Assembly: GCA_945901045.1 (NCBI GenBank)
Contig: CAMDKK010000002.1
Span: 1 to 64,000 of the forward strand
From: Limnohabitans sp. Rim8
Lineage (GTDB): Bacteria; Pseudomonadota; Gammaproteobacteria; Burkholderiales; Burkholderiaceae_C
DNA length: 64,000 nucleotides
Direction: 5' to 3'
Part shown: one piece after another, positions 9,563 to 19,776 of the stretch
Numbering within the stretch: the first letter of the stretch is position 1
Layout of the letters: the number at the start of each line of letters is the position of its first letter
Translations under genes and position numbers: made by a program
Notes under the pieces: model-generated
Told to the model about the DNA's origin: nothing
The model's database searches: none
The model's input: only the letters and a program-made list of their open reading frames with translations

Positions 9563-10389
9563 AGGGCTCTCAAGCTGAGCGTCGGGTGGTGGTGTGCGCA
9601 GATGATTTTGCAATCAGCGCACCTGTCTCGCAAGCCATTGCCCAGTTGGCACAGGCCCAGCGTCTCAGTGCGACCAGCGCCATGGTGTTGTCACCTCGCT
9701 GGCCACAAGACGCTGACTTGCTCAAAGACCTGCGCGCTCAGATCGATGTGGGCTTGCATCTGGACTGGACAAGCGAGTTTGCCATCGCGCAAGGGCACGG
9801 CCACTCGCTGGCACAGGTCATGCTGCGCAGCGTGCTTGCGCAAAAAATGGGCGGACTGCAAACAGCCGCTGTGACCGCTGAAATCGAACACCAACTGGAC
9901 GCCTTTGAGTCGGTCTGGCAAGCCCCACCCGACCACATTGACGGCCACCAGCATGTGCAGCAATTCGGCACGATTCGCAAAGCCTTGCTGCAGATTTTGG
10001 CACGGCGCTATGGCGCCCGACAGCCCTATCTGCGGGTCTCGCGTCCGCCGCCAGGCCCCACCGATATAAAAGGCCGGGTCATGGCGGCGTGGGGCAGCAC
10101 CGCCCTCGTTCATGACGCAAGCCGTTTGCAGATTCCGACGGCGCCCGCGCTGTCAGGCATTTACGATTTATTCAATGAATCCTTAGATTACGCCACTCTC
10201 ATGGGCGCTTGGCTGGCCCAAGTGCCCGACAAAACATTGCTCATGTGCCATCCAGGACTGTCCGAAACAAGCGATGCGCATGCCTATTCGCGCGTGGCAG
10301 AGTGGCGGCACCTGCTGAGTGACGCGTTTGCAATTCAACTGAAAGAACGCCACGTTCGCTTGGTGCGCGGCAGCGAGGTTTACACCTGA
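9559..10389 (+). CDS. ChbG/YdjC-like carbohydrate deacetylase (HpnK-like)
   Basis: 276 residues. The family removes acetyl groups from N-acetylated sugars using a metal bound by Asp and His residues; seen here are CADDF near residue 12, GLHLDWT, and HIDGHQHVQ. HpnK proteins of this family act on hopanoid or membrane glycolipids. The start is ATG 9559, giving a 4-base overlap with the LysR gene. It converges on a GtrA/GtrB-like pair, which suggests a shared role in glycolipid or surface-polysaccharide modification; that link is inference. Confidence 0.75.
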   Translation: MKGSQAERRVVVCADDFAISAPVSQAIAQLAQAQRLSATSAMVLSPRWPQDADLLKDLRAQIDVGLHLDWTSEFAIAQGHGHSLAQVMLRSVLAQKMGGLQTAAVTAEIEHQLDAFESVWQAPPDHIDGHQHVQQFGTIRKALLQILARRYGARQPYLRVSRPPPGPTDIKGRVMAAWGSTALVHDASRLQIPTAPALSGIYDLFNESLDYATLMGAWLAQVPDKTLLMCHPGLSETSDAHAYSRVAEWRHLLSDAFAIQLKERHVRLVRGSEVYT

Positions 10390-10393
10390 AACC

Positions 10394-10771
10394 TCAGCGC
10401 TGAAATGCCCAAAAGCGACTGAGCACAAAGGTCTGCGCTGAAGCCACCACCAACGCGGCGAACAAAGCCAACAAGCCCAACCACCCGTAACGCCGGGTCA
10501 GCACCATGAAGACCACTTCATTGCAGGCAAAACCGGCCAGTGCTGTCACTGCAAAGCGCGCCAAACTTTGCTGAACAGGCGTCGATGTGCCTTTGAAACT
10601 GAGCCACCGGTGCCCGCCAAAACTCAGCACAAATGCAATCACAAATCCAAGTGCATTCGCGGCTTCCGGCCACACATCGGGATGCAGATGCTGCACCAGC
10701 GCAAAAACCCCCATGTGGGTCAGGGCCGCAGTGGCCCCCGTGATCAAAAACCAAAAGAGAGTGGGCCTCAT
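10394..10771 (-). CDS. GtrA-like membrane protein
   Basis: 125 residues with four hydrophobic segments, the size and pattern of the GtrA/DPMS3 family. Such proteins are thought to help flip or position a polyprenyl-linked sugar made by a GtrB-like glycosyltransferase. The start ATG 10771 overlaps the stop of the upstream glycosyltransferase by 4 bases (ATGA), so the two are coupled. Confidence 0.8.
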   Translation of the reverse strand: MRPTLFWFLITGATAALTHMGVFALVQHLHPDVWPEAANALGFVIAFVLSFGGHRWLSFKGTSTPVQQSLARFAVTALAGFACNEVVFMVLTRRYGWLGLLALFAALVVASAQTFVLSRFWAFQR

Positions 10772-11805
10772 GCCCTGGGCAATTCGACCGGGACGGCTTG
10801 ACCTGCCAAGCCTGCGCCGACGCGCTTTTGCACCCAAAAAACGGGGCGTTGCTTAACCTCTTCGTAAATACGGCCCACATACTCGGCCAAGATGCCCATG
10901 CCCATGAGTTGAATACCACTGAGCAACATCATGCCCACCACAATGGTGGCGTAGCCGGAGACTTGAATACCCCAATAAAAATACTCCACCACCACCCAGC
11001 CGCCGTAGACAAATGAGGCCAAGGCCAAGACCAAGCCCAAGAGACTCAAAAACCGCAAAGGCATCGTCGAGAAGGCCACCACACCCATCACAGCCAAGCC
11101 GATAGAGCTGCGCCAGCCAAAGCGGGAGTCCCCCTCCAGGCGGGGCAAGGGTTCGTATTCGATGGCGGTGCTTTTAAAACCGGCCCAGGCATACAAGCCC
11201 TTCATGAACCGGTTGCGCTCAGGCAAGGCGTTCAGGGCCTTGACCACTTGCTGGTCCATCAAACGGAAGTCCCCCGCATTCGGCGGGATCTTGACCCGAT
11301 TGCCCGAATTCACCAAGGTGTAAAACAACTGCACCAACTTGCCATGCAAGGCCGTTTGGTCGTCACGCGTGGTGCGGATCGCGTAGACCACATCCAGCCC
11401 TTGTCGCCACAAATCAAACATTTTAGGCAGCAGCTCAACCGGGTGTTGACCGTCAGCGTCCATGATCAGCACCACCTCACCGGCTGCCGAAGCCAAGCCC
11501 GCCGTGATGGCCGGCTCCTTGCCAAAATTGCGACTCAGCTGCAAAAGCACCACTTCAGGATACTGCGCGCACAACTGCTCTGCAACAGCCACCGTGTCAT
11601 CGCGGCTGCCATCGTCGACGATGATCAGTTCCACGCGTTCGGACAATGTCCGTAAAGTACGAAGAATCTCGCCCACCACAGGCGGCAAATTCTTGGCCTC
11701 GTTGTGCGCAGGCAGGATGCACGAAAAAGACGCTTTGTCCCGCACACTGACTGACGCAGGCGCGAGAACCCCATGGGCAAGAGATGAAAGAGGCAATGTA
11801 GTCAT
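10768..11805 (-). CDS. GtrB/DPM1-like family 2 glycosyltransferase
   Basis: 345 residues. A GT-A glycosyltransferase domain (about 15-225) contains ILPAHNEAKNL near the start, a nucleotide-sugar-binding DDGSRDDT and the metal-binding MDADGQH around residue 115; two C-terminal membrane segments follow (about 235-300). This matches enzymes that transfer a sugar to undecaprenyl phosphate on the inner membrane. ATG 11805 is chosen because upstream in-frame sequence is unlike the family; the ribosome site is weak. Sugar and acceptor are unknown. Confidence 0.85.
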   Translation of the reverse strand: MTTLPLSSLAHGVLAPASVSVRDKASFSCILPAHNEAKNLPPVVGEILRTLRTLSERVELIIVDDGSRDDTVAVAEQLCAQYPEVVLLQLSRNFGKEPAITAGLASAAGEVVLIMDADGQHPVELLPKMFDLWRQGLDVVYAIRTTRDDQTALHGKLVQLFYTLVNSGNRVKIPPNAGDFRLMDQQVVKALNALPERNRFMKGLYAWAGFKSTAIEYEPLPRLEGDSRFGWRSSIGLAVMGVVAFSTMPLRFLSLLGLVLALASFVYGGWVVVEYFYWGIQVSGYATIVVGMMLLSGIQLMGMGILAEYVGRIYEEVKQRPVFWVQKRVGAGLAGQAVPVELPRA

Positions 11806-12236
11806 GGCGTTTTGCGTTGGATATGTCCATCCTAATGCAAAGGCGAAAAAAAAAACACGTACTTTCGCAAGGTGGAGGCCTCGAGGCGTCAGCGCCAGCT
11901 GATACCTCTTGAGGCACTCGGTCATGAAAGTTTTTGGTTCATCACCTTTTTGACCTGCCGCTTCGACGTGACAGGTTTTCATTTTTTTGCTGTGTTGCTT
12001 GGAGGGCGGCAGCGGCCAAAGTGACACCTCAAGCATGGAGAGAAAGAAATGTGCGCGTGGTGTATTTCCAAGCGCTGTCAAAATGAACGAAGCATCCCTT
12101 CAGACACTGCGTTGCCTGGATACGCGCTTTGATGCCACGCGCAAATTCTCCGTGCACAGCCCTCCTGTCATATGGTGTAACAGGGCACTCACTCCACGCT
12201 TCAACACCTCTTCTCTCAGACCCTTAAAATCACCCT
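11806..12236. other. 431-base stretch without a convincing gene
   Basis: No credible coding sequence is seen. Two short potential hairpins are present: GCGAAA..TTTCGC around an A-tract (about 11842-11867), and a longer one near 11878-11914 combining CCTCGAG/CTTGAGG outer arms with TCAGC-GCCA-GCTGA. The right end holds the argS promoter. Nothing identifies a known small RNA or riboswitch. Confidence 0.4.
12225..12230 (+). promoter_or_regulatory. -10 element of argS, leaderless geometry
   Basis: TAAAAT ends 6 bases before the argS ATG at 12237; the gap CACCCT has no Shine-Dalgarno. The -35 is poor, so the call rests on the -10 and on the repeated geometry at amn, gshB and the MarR gene. Confidence 0.35.
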
Positions 12237-13946
12237 ATGCTTTCTGTCAAACAAGAATTGCTCACGGCTTTGGCCGTTGAGCTCGAGAACATCCTCCCCG
12301 GTGCGGGCGCCAAAGCGGCTTTCGAGTCGCCCAAGGTGGCAGCACACGGTGATTTCGCCTGCACTGCGGCCATGCAACTGGCCAAGCCCCTCCAACTCAA
12401 TCCCCGGCAACTGGGAGAGCAGTTGCGAAGCGCACTGCTGGCCAACCCTGTTTACGACAAGTGGGTTGAAGGCATCGACATCGCGGGCCCGGGTTTCATC
12501 AACATCCGCCTCAAACCTGCGGCCAAGCAAGCGATCGTGCATGAAGTGTTGGCCGCAGGCGCACATTTCGGCCAGCAAGCCCACAACGCACAACGTGTTT
12601 TGGTCGAATTCGTGTCGGCCAACCCCACAGGGCCCTTGCATGTGGGGCACGGTCGTCAAGCCGCTTTAGGCGATGCGATTTGCAATTTGTTGGCCACCCA
12701 AGGTTTTGACGTTTACCGCGAGTTTTATTACAACGACGCCGGAGTGCAAATCAACACCCTGGCCCACAGCACCCAATTGCGCGCCGAGGGCTTCAAACCG
12801 GGCGATACCTGTTGGCCGACCGAGCCGGACAATCCGGCCAGCAAAGCGTTTTACAACGGCGAATACATTGCCGACATCGCCAAAGACTTTTTGGCAAAGA
12901 AGTCCGTCAAATCGGACGACCGCGAGTACACCGGCAGCGGCGATGTGGCCGACCTCGACAGCATCCGTCAATTTGCCGTGGCCTACCTTCGCCATGAGCA
13001 GGATTTGGACTTGAAGGCCTTTGAAGTCAAGTTTGACAATTACTACCTTGAAAGCAGCCTCTACACCAGCGGCAAAGTAGCCGATGCGGTGAATCGCCTG
13101 CAACTTGCGGGCAAAACCTATGAACAAGACGGTGCTTTGTGGCTCAAATCCACCGACTACGGCGACGACAAGGACCGTGTGATGCGCAAAGGTGATGGCA
13201 CTTTCACCTATTTTGTGCCGGATGTGGCCTACCACATTGCCAAGTGGGAACGTGGTTTTACCAAAGTCGTCAATATTCAGGGTACCGACCACCACGGCAC
13301 CATTGCCAGGGTCCGCGCAGGCTTGCAAGCGGCAGGCGTGGGCATTCCTGAGGCTTATCCTGACTATGTTTTGCACACCATGGTGCGTGTGATGCGCGGC
13401 GGGGAGGAAGTGAAAATTTCCAAACGTGCCGGCAGCTACGTCACCTTGCGCGACCTGATTGAATGGACGAGCAAAGATGCGGTGCGCTTTTTCTTGCTGT
13501 CGCGCAAGCCCGACACGGAATACACCTTCGATGTCGACTTGGCGATTCAAAAGAACAACGACAACCCCGTCTATTACGTGCAATACGCGCACGCCCGCAT
13601 CTGCTCGGTCTTGCAGGCTTGGGCTGACAAAGACGGGGGTGATGCGGCGACCCTGAAACGTGTCGACTTGACTGCCCTGGACAGCCCGCAGGCGCAAGCT
13701 TTGATGCTGCAGTTGGCCAAATACCCGACCATGCTGACCGCGGCGTCCAAGGACTTTGCGCCGCACGATGTCACCTTCTATTTGCGTGACTTGGCCGCGT
13801 GCTACCACAGCTATTACGACGCTGAGCGCATTTTGGTGGACGACGAAGCGGTCAAACATGCGCGCTTGGCGCTGGTCGCCGCCACCGCGCAAGTGCTGCA
13901 CAATGGTCTGAAAGTACTGGGCGTTTCAGCTCCAGTCAAAATGTGA
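12237..13946 (+). CDS. argS: arginyl-tRNA synthetase
   Basis: 569 residues against about 577 in E. coli. It charges tRNA-Arg with arginine using ATP. The N-terminal Add-1 domain (about 1-100) is followed by the class I catalytic domain with HVGHG at 135-139 (HIGH motif) and KISKR at 393-397 (KMSKS equivalent), then the all-helical anticodon-binding domain ending in the usual short hydrophobic tail. It is followed by a SPOR gene and dsbA, a common order in Burkholderiales. Confidence 0.97.
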   Translation: MLSVKQELLTALAVELENILPGAGAKAAFESPKVAAHGDFACTAAMQLAKPLQLNPRQLGEQLRSALLANPVYDKWVEGIDIAGPGFINIRLKPAAKQAIVHEVLAAGAHFGQQAHNAQRVLVEFVSANPTGPLHVGHGRQAALGDAICNLLATQGFDVYREFYYNDAGVQINTLAHSTQLRAEGFKPGDTCWPTEPDNPASKAFYNGEYIADIAKDFLAKKSVKSDDREYTGSGDVADLDSIRQFAVAYLRHEQDLDLKAFEVKFDNYYLESSLYTSGKVADAVNRLQLAGKTYEQDGALWLKSTDYGDDKDRVMRKGDGTFTYFVPDVAYHIAKWERGFTKVVNIQGTDHHGTIARVRAGLQAAGVGIPEAYPDYVLHTMVRVMRGGEEVKISKRAGSYVTLRDLIEWTSKDAVRFFLLSRKPDTEYTFDVDLAIQKNNDNPVYYVQYAHARICSVLQAWADKDGGDAATLKRVDLTALDSPQAQALMLQLAKYPTMLTAASKDFAPHDVTFYLRDLAACYHSYYDAERILVDDEAVKHARLALVAATAQVLHNGLKVLGVSAPVKM

Positions 13947-13959
13947 TGAAGGTCAACAG

Positions 13960-14661
13960 ATGAGACAGCATTCCCAAAAAGGTGGCGCCGCAATAGGTTT
14001 CATCATCGGTCTGGTGATCGGTTTGGCAGCCGCTTTGGCTGTGGCCATTTACGTGACCAAGGTGCCCACACCCTTCACCAACAAAAACCAGCCCCGATCG
14101 GCCGAACAAGATGCGGCCGAAACGCTCAAGAACAAAGACTGGAATCCTAATGGTGGGCTGCAAAGCAAGCCCATTGGGGACGGCAATCCTGAGACATCGC
14201 CAAATGTAGACACGAAAGAGTCAGCCAAGGACACCCCTAAAGAGTTCATCAAAGAGCCTGCAAAAGAGGCCGCCAAGTCTGAAGCCAAAACAGAGACCAA
14301 GCTTGAGGCAAAGACCGAATCCAAAGCCGAAATCAAGCCAGGGGTGACTGCCGACCCCTTAGGAGATCTGGTCAAATCCAAAGTTCCCTTAACAGCATCG
14401 GGCAATACAGCAAGCAGCGCCGACCCGTTCACCTACTTTGTGCAAGCAGGTGCTTTTCGCAGCCAAACCGAAGCCGATGCCCACCGCGCAAAGTTGAGCT
14501 TGATGGGTTTGGACGCCAAAATCAGCGAACGGGAACAGGCGGGCCGACAGGTTTACCGGGTCCGTTTGGGGCCCTATGATGACAAGGATGTAGCCGAAAA
14601 TGCAAAGGCTCGCCTGGACAAAAACGGCATCGAAACCGCATTGGTTCGAGTGCAACGCTGA
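13960..14661 (+). CDS. FtsN-like SPOR-domain membrane protein
   Basis: 233 residues: short cytoplasmic start, one membrane helix (about 9-30), a long Lys/Glu/Pro/Ala-rich periplasmic linker (about 45-150) with repeated EAKTE-type runs, and a C-terminal SPOR domain (about 155-233, YFVQAGAF..VYRVRLGPY). SPOR domains bind denuded peptidoglycan at the septum, so a cell-division role like FtsN is likely. Start ATG 13960 follows argS by 13 bases, consistent with one transcript. Confidence 0.85.
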   Translation: MRQHSQKGGAAIGFIIGLVIGLAAALAVAIYVTKVPTPFTNKNQPRSAEQDAAETLKNKDWNPNGGLQSKPIGDGNPETSPNVDTKESAKDTPKEFIKEPAKEAAKSEAKTETKLEAKTESKAEIKPGVTADPLGDLVKSKVPLTASGNTASSADPFTYFVQAGAFRSQTEADAHRAKLSLMGLDAKISEREQAGRQVYRVRLGPYDDKDVAENAKARLDKNGIETALVRVQR

Positions 14662-14693
14662 GATCAACCCCTATTTTTTCGGAGTCTTTCACC

Positions 14694-15374
14694 ATGAAAC
14701 GTCGTGATTTCAACCTCGCCACTTTACGTGTCGCCACCACCGCCGCCGTGGTCAGCAATGCATCGGCTTGGGCTCAAAATGCAGCCGCTAAGCCCACCAG
14801 CGGGCCGATCAACCTCAAAGAGGGAAAAGACTATCAGAAGCTAGAACGCCCTCTGGTGTCCGACGCAGGCACCGGCAAAATCGAAGTCATCGAATTCTTC
14901 TGGTACAGCTGCCCTCACTGCAATGCGTTTGAGCCGACCTTTGCCAACTGGGCCAAAACCGCGCCTAAGGATTTGGTGATTCGGCGCATCCCCGTGGCCT
15001 TCAATGACAGCTTTGCGCCTCAACAGCGCTTGTTCTTTGCCCTGGAAGCCCTGAACCTGCTCGAGAGCTTGCACGTCAAGGTCTTCACGGCCGTGCACGT
15101 TGAAAAACTAGCCCTGAACACCGATGCCAGCATCCAGGCGTGGGTAGAAAAGCAAGGCGTGGACAAGACCAAATTCGCAGAAGCCTATAAATCCTTTGGC
15201 ATGACCAGCAAATTACGCCGCGCCGTTCAATTGCAAAACGAATTCAAGGTCGAAGGCGTTCCGTCGCTCGGCATTGCAGGCCGCTTTTACACCGACGGCT
15301 CATTGGCAGGCAGCATGGAGCGGGCTTTACAGGTTGCCGAGGGCTTGTTGGCCCAAGTCAGACTAGGCAAATAA
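14694..15374 (+). CDS. dsbA: periplasmic thiol:disulfide oxidoreductase DsbA
   Basis: 226 residues. A signal peptide ends near residue 27 (AWAQ). The mature protein is a thioredoxin fold with an inserted helical domain; the active site is C73-P-H-C76, the DsbA dithiol, and a cis-proline region (VEGVPSLGI) lies near residue 190. It oxidises cysteine pairs in exported proteins, including the flagellar P-ring in other bacteria. A strong terminator follows. Confidence 0.93.
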   Translation: MKRRDFNLATLRVATTAAVVSNASAWAQNAAAKPTSGPINLKEGKDYQKLERPLVSDAGTGKIEVIEFFWYSCPHCNAFEPTFANWAKTAPKDLVIRRIPVAFNDSFAPQQRLFFALEALNLLESLHVKVFTAVHVEKLALNTDASIQAWVEKQGVDKTKFAEAYKSFGMTSKLRRAVQLQNEFKVEGVPSLGIAGRFYTDGSLAGSMERALQVAEGLLAQVRLGK

Positions 15375-15406
15375 AATAGCCTGGCTGTTCGTTCGCAACG
15401 GCCGCC

Positions 15407-15433
15407 AAAGTCCGCCTCACGGCGGACTTTTTT
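15407..15433 (+). terminator. intrinsic terminator after dsbA
   Basis: A perfect 10-base stem (AAAGTCCGCC / GGCGGACTTT) with loop TCAC runs into a T-tract. It closes the argS-SPOR-dsbA unit and insulates lptA. Confidence 0.85.
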
Positions 15434-15494
15434 ATGGCCTCGGCAACAGCCAGACCCCGCTTGCACCTACAATCCAAGCAAGATTCGCGCCCCT

Positions 15495-16112
15495 ATGAAA
15501 TTTCCTCTTGCATTGACCTCTTTGGCCTTGGCCGCTTTTTTGGCGGCACCCACAGCCACGGCTGAAAAAGCCGACAGTAAACAACCGATGCACATTGAGG
15601 CGGACGCACTCAAACACGATGAGTCTGCGCAAATCACCACCTTCACAGGCCGCGTCATGGTCACCAAAGGCACACTGGTGCTGCGCTCAGAAAAACTCGA
15701 AGTCCAGCAAAACAAAGAAGGCAAGCAAGTTGCCAAGCTGTGGGCGGCCAAAGGCGAACTCGCTTTTTTCAGGCAAAAGCGTGAAGGCCTGGATGAATTC
15801 ACGGAAGGCGAAGCCGAGACCGTCATTTACGACAGCCAGGCCGACAAAATCACGCTCACGGGCCGCGCCGAATTGCGAAGCTACAGAGGTCAACAACTTT
15901 CAGACCGATTGCAGGGGCACCTGATCGTTTTCGACAACACCACCGAAGTGTTCACCGTGGATGGCAAAGCGCCCACCGGCTCCTCCCCCTCAGGCAGTCA
16001 ACGCATCAAAGCCACTTTGACGCCACGCAACACGGCCAAAGACGACAGCAAAGACAACAGTTTGGTGCCTTTGCTGCAAAGCAGCCCTCGCCTGACCGGG
16101 GGTAAGCCTTGA
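15495..16112 (+). CDS. lptA: LPS transport periplasmic bridge protein LptA
   Basis: 205 residues with a signal peptide ending near residue 23 (ATA). The OstA-like beta-jellyroll begins with [13 protein letters not shown] and continues through the family pattern of alternating strands. LptA proteins assemble head to tail to carry lipopolysaccharide from LptC to LptD across the periplasm. It overlaps lptB by 4 bases. A TACAAT at 15468-15473 may be its -10. The usual upstream kdsC-lptC genes are absent here; dsbA and a terminator stand in their place. Confidence 0.92.
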   Translation: MKFPLALTSLALAAFLAAPTATAEKADSKQPMHIEADALKHDESAQITTFTGRVMVTKGTLVLRSEKLEVQQNKEGKQVAKLWAAKGELAFFRQKREGLDEFTEGEAETVIYDSQADKITLTGRAELRSYRGQQLSDRLQGHLIVFDNTTEVFTVDGKAPTGSSPSGSQRIKATLTPRNTAKDDSKDNSLVPLLQSSPRLTGGKP

Positions 16113-16897
16113 GCAACGCGCCGCTTGCACCAGCCAACAGTGCGGCGTCCTCACAGGTCAGCAGCCTGGAAGCTCGGCACCTCCAAAAGGCCTACGGCAG
16201 CCGCAAAGTCGTGCATGACGTTTCGCTTCAAGTGAACAAAGGCGAAGTTGTCGGTTTGCTCGGCCCCAACGGCGCAGGCAAAACCACTTCGTTTTACATG
16301 ATCGTTGGCCTGGTTCATGCGGATGGCGGCCAGATCATGATTGACGGTCAAGAGGTGACCGACATGCCGATTCACCGCCGCTCGCGCATGGGCCTGTCCT
16401 ACCTGCCGCAAGAGGCCTCCATTTTTCGTAAACTCACCGTGTCCGAAAATGTGCGGGCCGTGCTGGAATTGCAACGCGATGCCAACGACAAACCGCTGAG
16501 TGAAGCCGCCATCACCTTGCGTTTGCAAGAGTTGCTGGAAGACCTGCGTGTAGACCATTTGCACGACTCCCCGTCCCTCGCCTTGTCGGGTGGCGAGCGG
16601 CGACGGGTCGAGATTGCCCGCGCATTGGCGACACAACCCCGTTTTATTTTGTTGGACGAACCTTTTGCCGGCATTGACCCGATCGCCGTGATTGAGATTC
16701 AGCGCATCATTGCTTTTTTGAAACAACGCGGTATCGGCGTCTTGATCACCGACCACAATGTGCGCGAAACCCTGGGCATTTGTGACCACGCCTTCATCAT
16801 CAGCGAAGGCCGTGTGCTGGCCGAGGGCACACCCGAGCAAATCGTCAACAACGCTGACGTGCGTCGCGTGTATTTGGGCGAACATTTCCGAATGTGA
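16109..16897 (+). CDS. lptB: LPS export ABC transporter ATPase LptB
   Basis: 262 residues. It powers extraction of lipopolysaccharide from the inner membrane with LptFG. Walker A GPNGAGKT starts near residue 52, the signature LSGGERRR is at 159-166, Walker B ([12 protein letters not shown]) follows, and the switch histidine is in TDHN. Start is TTG 16109 overlapping the lptA stop as TTGA; about 18 residues precede the conserved ABC start, a little longer than in E. coli. Confidence 0.95.
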   Translation: MSNAPLAPANSAASSQVSSLEARHLQKAYGSRKVVHDVSLQVNKGEVVGLLGPNGAGKTTSFYMIVGLVHADGGQIMIDGQEVTDMPIHRRSRMGLSYLPQEASIFRKLTVSENVRAVLELQRDANDKPLSEAAITLRLQELLEDLRVDHLHDSPSLALSGGERRRVEIARALATQPRFILLDEPFAGIDPIAVIEIQRIIAFLKQRGIGVLITDHNVRETLGICDHAFIISEGRVLAEGTPEQIVNNADVRRVYLGEHFRM

Positions 16898-16972
16898 TCG
16901 AATGGCTGCAGTTCACGCCCCCCTGACACCCTTTGCGCCGACCGCTTGCGCCATTGCAGGAGGAGGTGCAGC

Positions 16973-18532
16973 ATGAAGCAAAGTTTATCTCTGCGCATGT
17001 CGCAGCATTTGGCACTCACGCCACAGTTGCAACAATCCATTAGATTGCTGCAAATTTCCACCTTGGAATTGAGCCAGGAAGTCGAGCAAATGCTCGACGA
17101 AAACCCGTTTCTTGAACGCTCTGCCGAAGAGTCCATGGCGGAAGAATTCGGTCTGCCCGAAGCAGATACCCGCGTGAGCTTGGGCGATCGGGTGACCGAA
17201 GCCGCCACAGAGGCACGCGACAACAGCAATGAAGCCAGCGCAGAAACCACCGCCACAGTGGCCACCGACGAAGCCGTGCAAGATGTGGCCGAGAGCTGGG
17301 AAGGCGATGGCAGTGCCGATGTAGCTCCCGACGACAGCGAATGGGGCAACGATGCCAGTTCACGCAAAACCTCCGACAGCGATGCGCCTGACGCGATCGA
17401 CCTGGCTCGCGGCTTGGGCTCTTTTACCGAGTTCCTGCACCGCCAAGCCTTGTCTTTGCGATTGTCAGAAGTTGACCGCGCTGCGCTGCGTTACCTGATT
17501 GAATCTCTGAACGACGACGGTTACCTCGAAGACTCCCTGGAATCGCTGGCGCAAAGTTTGGCGGGCACAGACGACCTGGAGCAACTGGAGGAACTGGTGC
17601 ACCGCTTCACCGTGGCCTTGAGCCTCTTGCAATCCTTAGAGCCCGTGGGGGTCGGTGCGCGGGGCTTGGCTGAGTGCCTGCGCTTGCAAATCAAAGCGCA
17701 ACTGCAAGAAGACCCCGACCACCGCATCTGGCAAACTGCACTCAAAATCTGCGCCCAACCGCTGGAGCTTTTGGCCAAACGCGATGTCAAACGTCTGTTG
17801 GTGTTGTGTGGCGAAGACGACGTCAGCATCAAGGCGGCCATCACTTTGATTGCCCGCCTCGAGCCCAAACCTGCCAGGCCCTTTGCCAATGCAGAACAGC
17901 ACGTGATCATTCCGGATGTGTTGGTGACCAACACCCGCCCCAACGGCGAGCCGCGTTTCAAAGTACAGCTCAATCCCGATGTGATGCCCCGCCTGCGGGT
18001 GCATGACATCTACGCAAACGCCCTGCGCGGCGGTAAAAGTGAAGCGCATCAAGGCTTGCAACAGCGACTGCAAGAGGCACGTTGGTTCATCAAAAACATC
18101 CAGCAACGGTTTGACACCATCTTGCGTGTGTCAACCGCCATTGTCGAACGGCAAAAGAGTTTTTTCGTCCATGGTGAGTTGGCCATGCGGCCATTGGTGC
18201 TGCGTGAAATTGCCGATGAACTCGGCCTGCACGAGTCCACCATCAGCCGAGTCACGACCGCCAAATACATGACCACCCCCATGGGCACGTTCGAACTGAA
18301 GTACTTCTTTGGCTCAGGCTTGGGCACCGACAGCGGAAGCGCTGCGTCGAGCACGGCTGTCAGGGCCTTGATTCGCCAATTGGTGGCCGCCGAAAGCCCC
18401 ACCAAACCCCTGTCAGACAATCAATTGTCGGAAATGCTGAAAGAGCAAGGCATCGACTGCGCGCGGCGCACGGTGGCCAAATACCGTGAGGCGCTCAAAA
18501 TTGCGCCCGCCAACCTGCGAAAAACCCTGTGA
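16973..18532 (+). CDS. rpoN: RNA polymerase sigma-54 factor
   Basis: 519 residues. The start at 16973 is set by a consensus AGGAGG 8 bases upstream. Region I (1-50) is glutamine/leucine-rich (LALTPQLQQSIRLLQ), region II is acidic, then come the core-binding domain, the helix-turn-helix and the diagnostic RpoN box ARRTVAKYRE at about 497-506. It directs transcription from -24/-12 promoters with an AAA+ activator. Relevant here because sigma-54 promoters and a FleQ-like activator occur in the flagellar region of the same window. It overlaps the next gene by GTGA. Confidence 0.96.
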   Translation: MKQSLSLRMSQHLALTPQLQQSIRLLQISTLELSQEVEQMLDENPFLERSAEESMAEEFGLPEADTRVSLGDRVTEAATEARDNSNEASAETTATVATDEAVQDVAESWEGDGSADVAPDDSEWGNDASSRKTSDSDAPDAIDLARGLGSFTEFLHRQALSLRLSEVDRAALRYLIESLNDDGYLEDSLESLAQSLAGTDDLEQLEELVHRFTVALSLLQSLEPVGVGARGLAECLRLQIKAQLQEDPDHRIWQTALKICAQPLELLAKRDVKRLLVLCGEDDVSIKAAITLIARLEPKPARPFANAEQHVIIPDVLVTNTRPNGEPRFKVQLNPDVMPRLRVHDIYANALRGGKSEAHQGLQQRLQEARWFIKNIQQRFDTILRVSTAIVERQKSFFVHGELAMRPLVLREIADELGLHESTISRVTTAKYMTTPMGTFELKYFFGSGLGTDSGSAASSTAVRALIRQLVAAESPTKPLSDNQLSEMLKEQGIDCARRTVAKYREALKIAPANLRKTL

Positions 18533-19776
18533 ATTCACTGCAACTTTTTTTACCTTGCGCCGCCGGTGTCGAGGGCTTTCTGGCCGACGAGATCCACGGC
18601 ATCACTGGACTGACCGGCCAAGACTTGATGACCGGGCGGGGTGGCGTGGTCGTGCGGGCCTCCTGGCGTGAAGCCCTGTTGCTCAATTTGCACTGTCGCT
18701 TGGCCCAGCGGGTGCTGGTGCAACTGTCGCAAACCCTGTACCGCAACGAAAAAGACCTGTATGAAGCCGCCAGTGATGTGGCGTGGGAGATTTGGTTCAC
18801 CACCCAGCAAACTTTCAAAATCGAAGTCACTTCGCAACACAGCCCATTGACCAGTCTGAACTTTGCGGCACTGAAAATCAAAGACGCTGTGGCCGATCGC
18901 TTTCGCGCCAAGCGCGGCGAGCGGCCCGATGTGAACACGCAATGGCCTGATGTGCGCATCTATGCACACCTGACCACCGACCATGCCACGCTGTACATAG
19001 ACACCTCCGGTGAACCCCTGTTCAAGCGCGGATGGCGCGCTGACAAAGGCGATGCACCGCTGAAAGAAACTTTGGCCGCCGCCATGATTGCCGCCAGTGG
19101 CTGGGACGCGACAACGCCGCTGTACGATCCTTGTTGCGGCAGCGGCACGATTGCCATTGAGGCCGCGCAAATGGCTTGCGGTATCGCACCGGGCATCTTG
19201 CGTCGCTTTGGTTTTGAAAAATTATTGCCTTACCAGCCGCATGTCTGGCAAGGGCTCTTGGAACAAGCTCAGGCCGCAGAGCATGCGCCCACCGCGCCTA
19301 TTTATGGCAGCGATGTAGCGCACCGCATGGTTGACTTTGCCGAACGCAACGCCCAGCGCGCAGGGGTTGCAGACGCCATTCAATTGCGCGGCGGCGATGC
19401 ACTGCAACGCATGCCGCCCAGCGAAACACCCGGCGTGATGCTGCTCAACCCGCCCTATGGCGAACGCATTGTGGCCGGCGGTATTGCGGGCCGTGGACGG
19501 GATGAATTTGAACCCGGCGCGCTGGCCGCACAACGACAAGGCAGCCACCGCGAAACTGCACACACCGATGACGGAGGCGACTTTTTCAACCAACTGGCCT
19601 CGCACTGGAAAAAGAACTACAGCGGATGGAACGCCTGGATGCTCACGCCCGACTTGAAATTACCCAGCCGCATGCGCCTGAAAGAAACCCGCCGGGTGCC
19701 CCTTTGGAACGGCCCCATAGAGTGCCGCCTGTTTCGCTTTGACATGATGAAGGGCTCGGTGCGTGACAAGCTCTGA
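18529..19776 (+). CDS. THUMP-domain class I RNA methyltransferase (RlmL-like)
   Basis: 415 residues. An N-terminal THUMP RNA-binding domain (about 60-165) is followed by a Rossmann methyltransferase with DPCCGSGT at 200-207 (SAM loop) and NPPYGER at 307-313 (N-methyltransferase catalytic motif). This corresponds to the first half of E. coli RlmL, which makes m2G2445 in 23S rRNA; the fused RlmK half is absent. A stretch of about 35 polar residues after GERIVAG is an insertion relative to the plain fold. The GTG start overlaps the rpoN stop by 4 bases. Confidence 0.85.
   Translation: MNSLQLFLPCAAGVEGFLADEIHGITGLTGQDLMTGRGGVVVRASWREALLLNLHCRLAQRVLVQLSQTLYRNEKDLYEAASDVAWEIWFTTQQTFKIEVTSQHSPLTSLNFAALKIKDAVADRFRAKRGERPDVNTQWPDVRIYAHLTTDHATLYIDTSGEPLFKRGWRADKGDAPLKETLAAAMIAASGWDATTPLYDPCCGSGTIAIEAAQMACGIAPGILRRFGFEKLLPYQPHVWQGLLEQAQAAEHAPTAPIYGSDVAHRMVDFAERNAQRAGVADAIQLRGGDALQRMPPSETPGVMLLNPPYGERIVAGGIAGRGRDEFEPGALAAQRQGSHRETAHTDDGGDFFNQLASHWKKNYSGWNAWMLTPDLKLPSRMRLKETRRVPLWNGPIECRLFRFDMMKGSVRDKL

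Noticed and set aside
11987..12280. 97-codon open frame before argS
   Set aside because: Overlaps the argS start in another frame, has no ribosome site and no similarity I recognise.
12666..13901. 411-codon open frame on the minus strand
   Set aside because: Antisense to the catalytic core of argS and without recognisable motifs.
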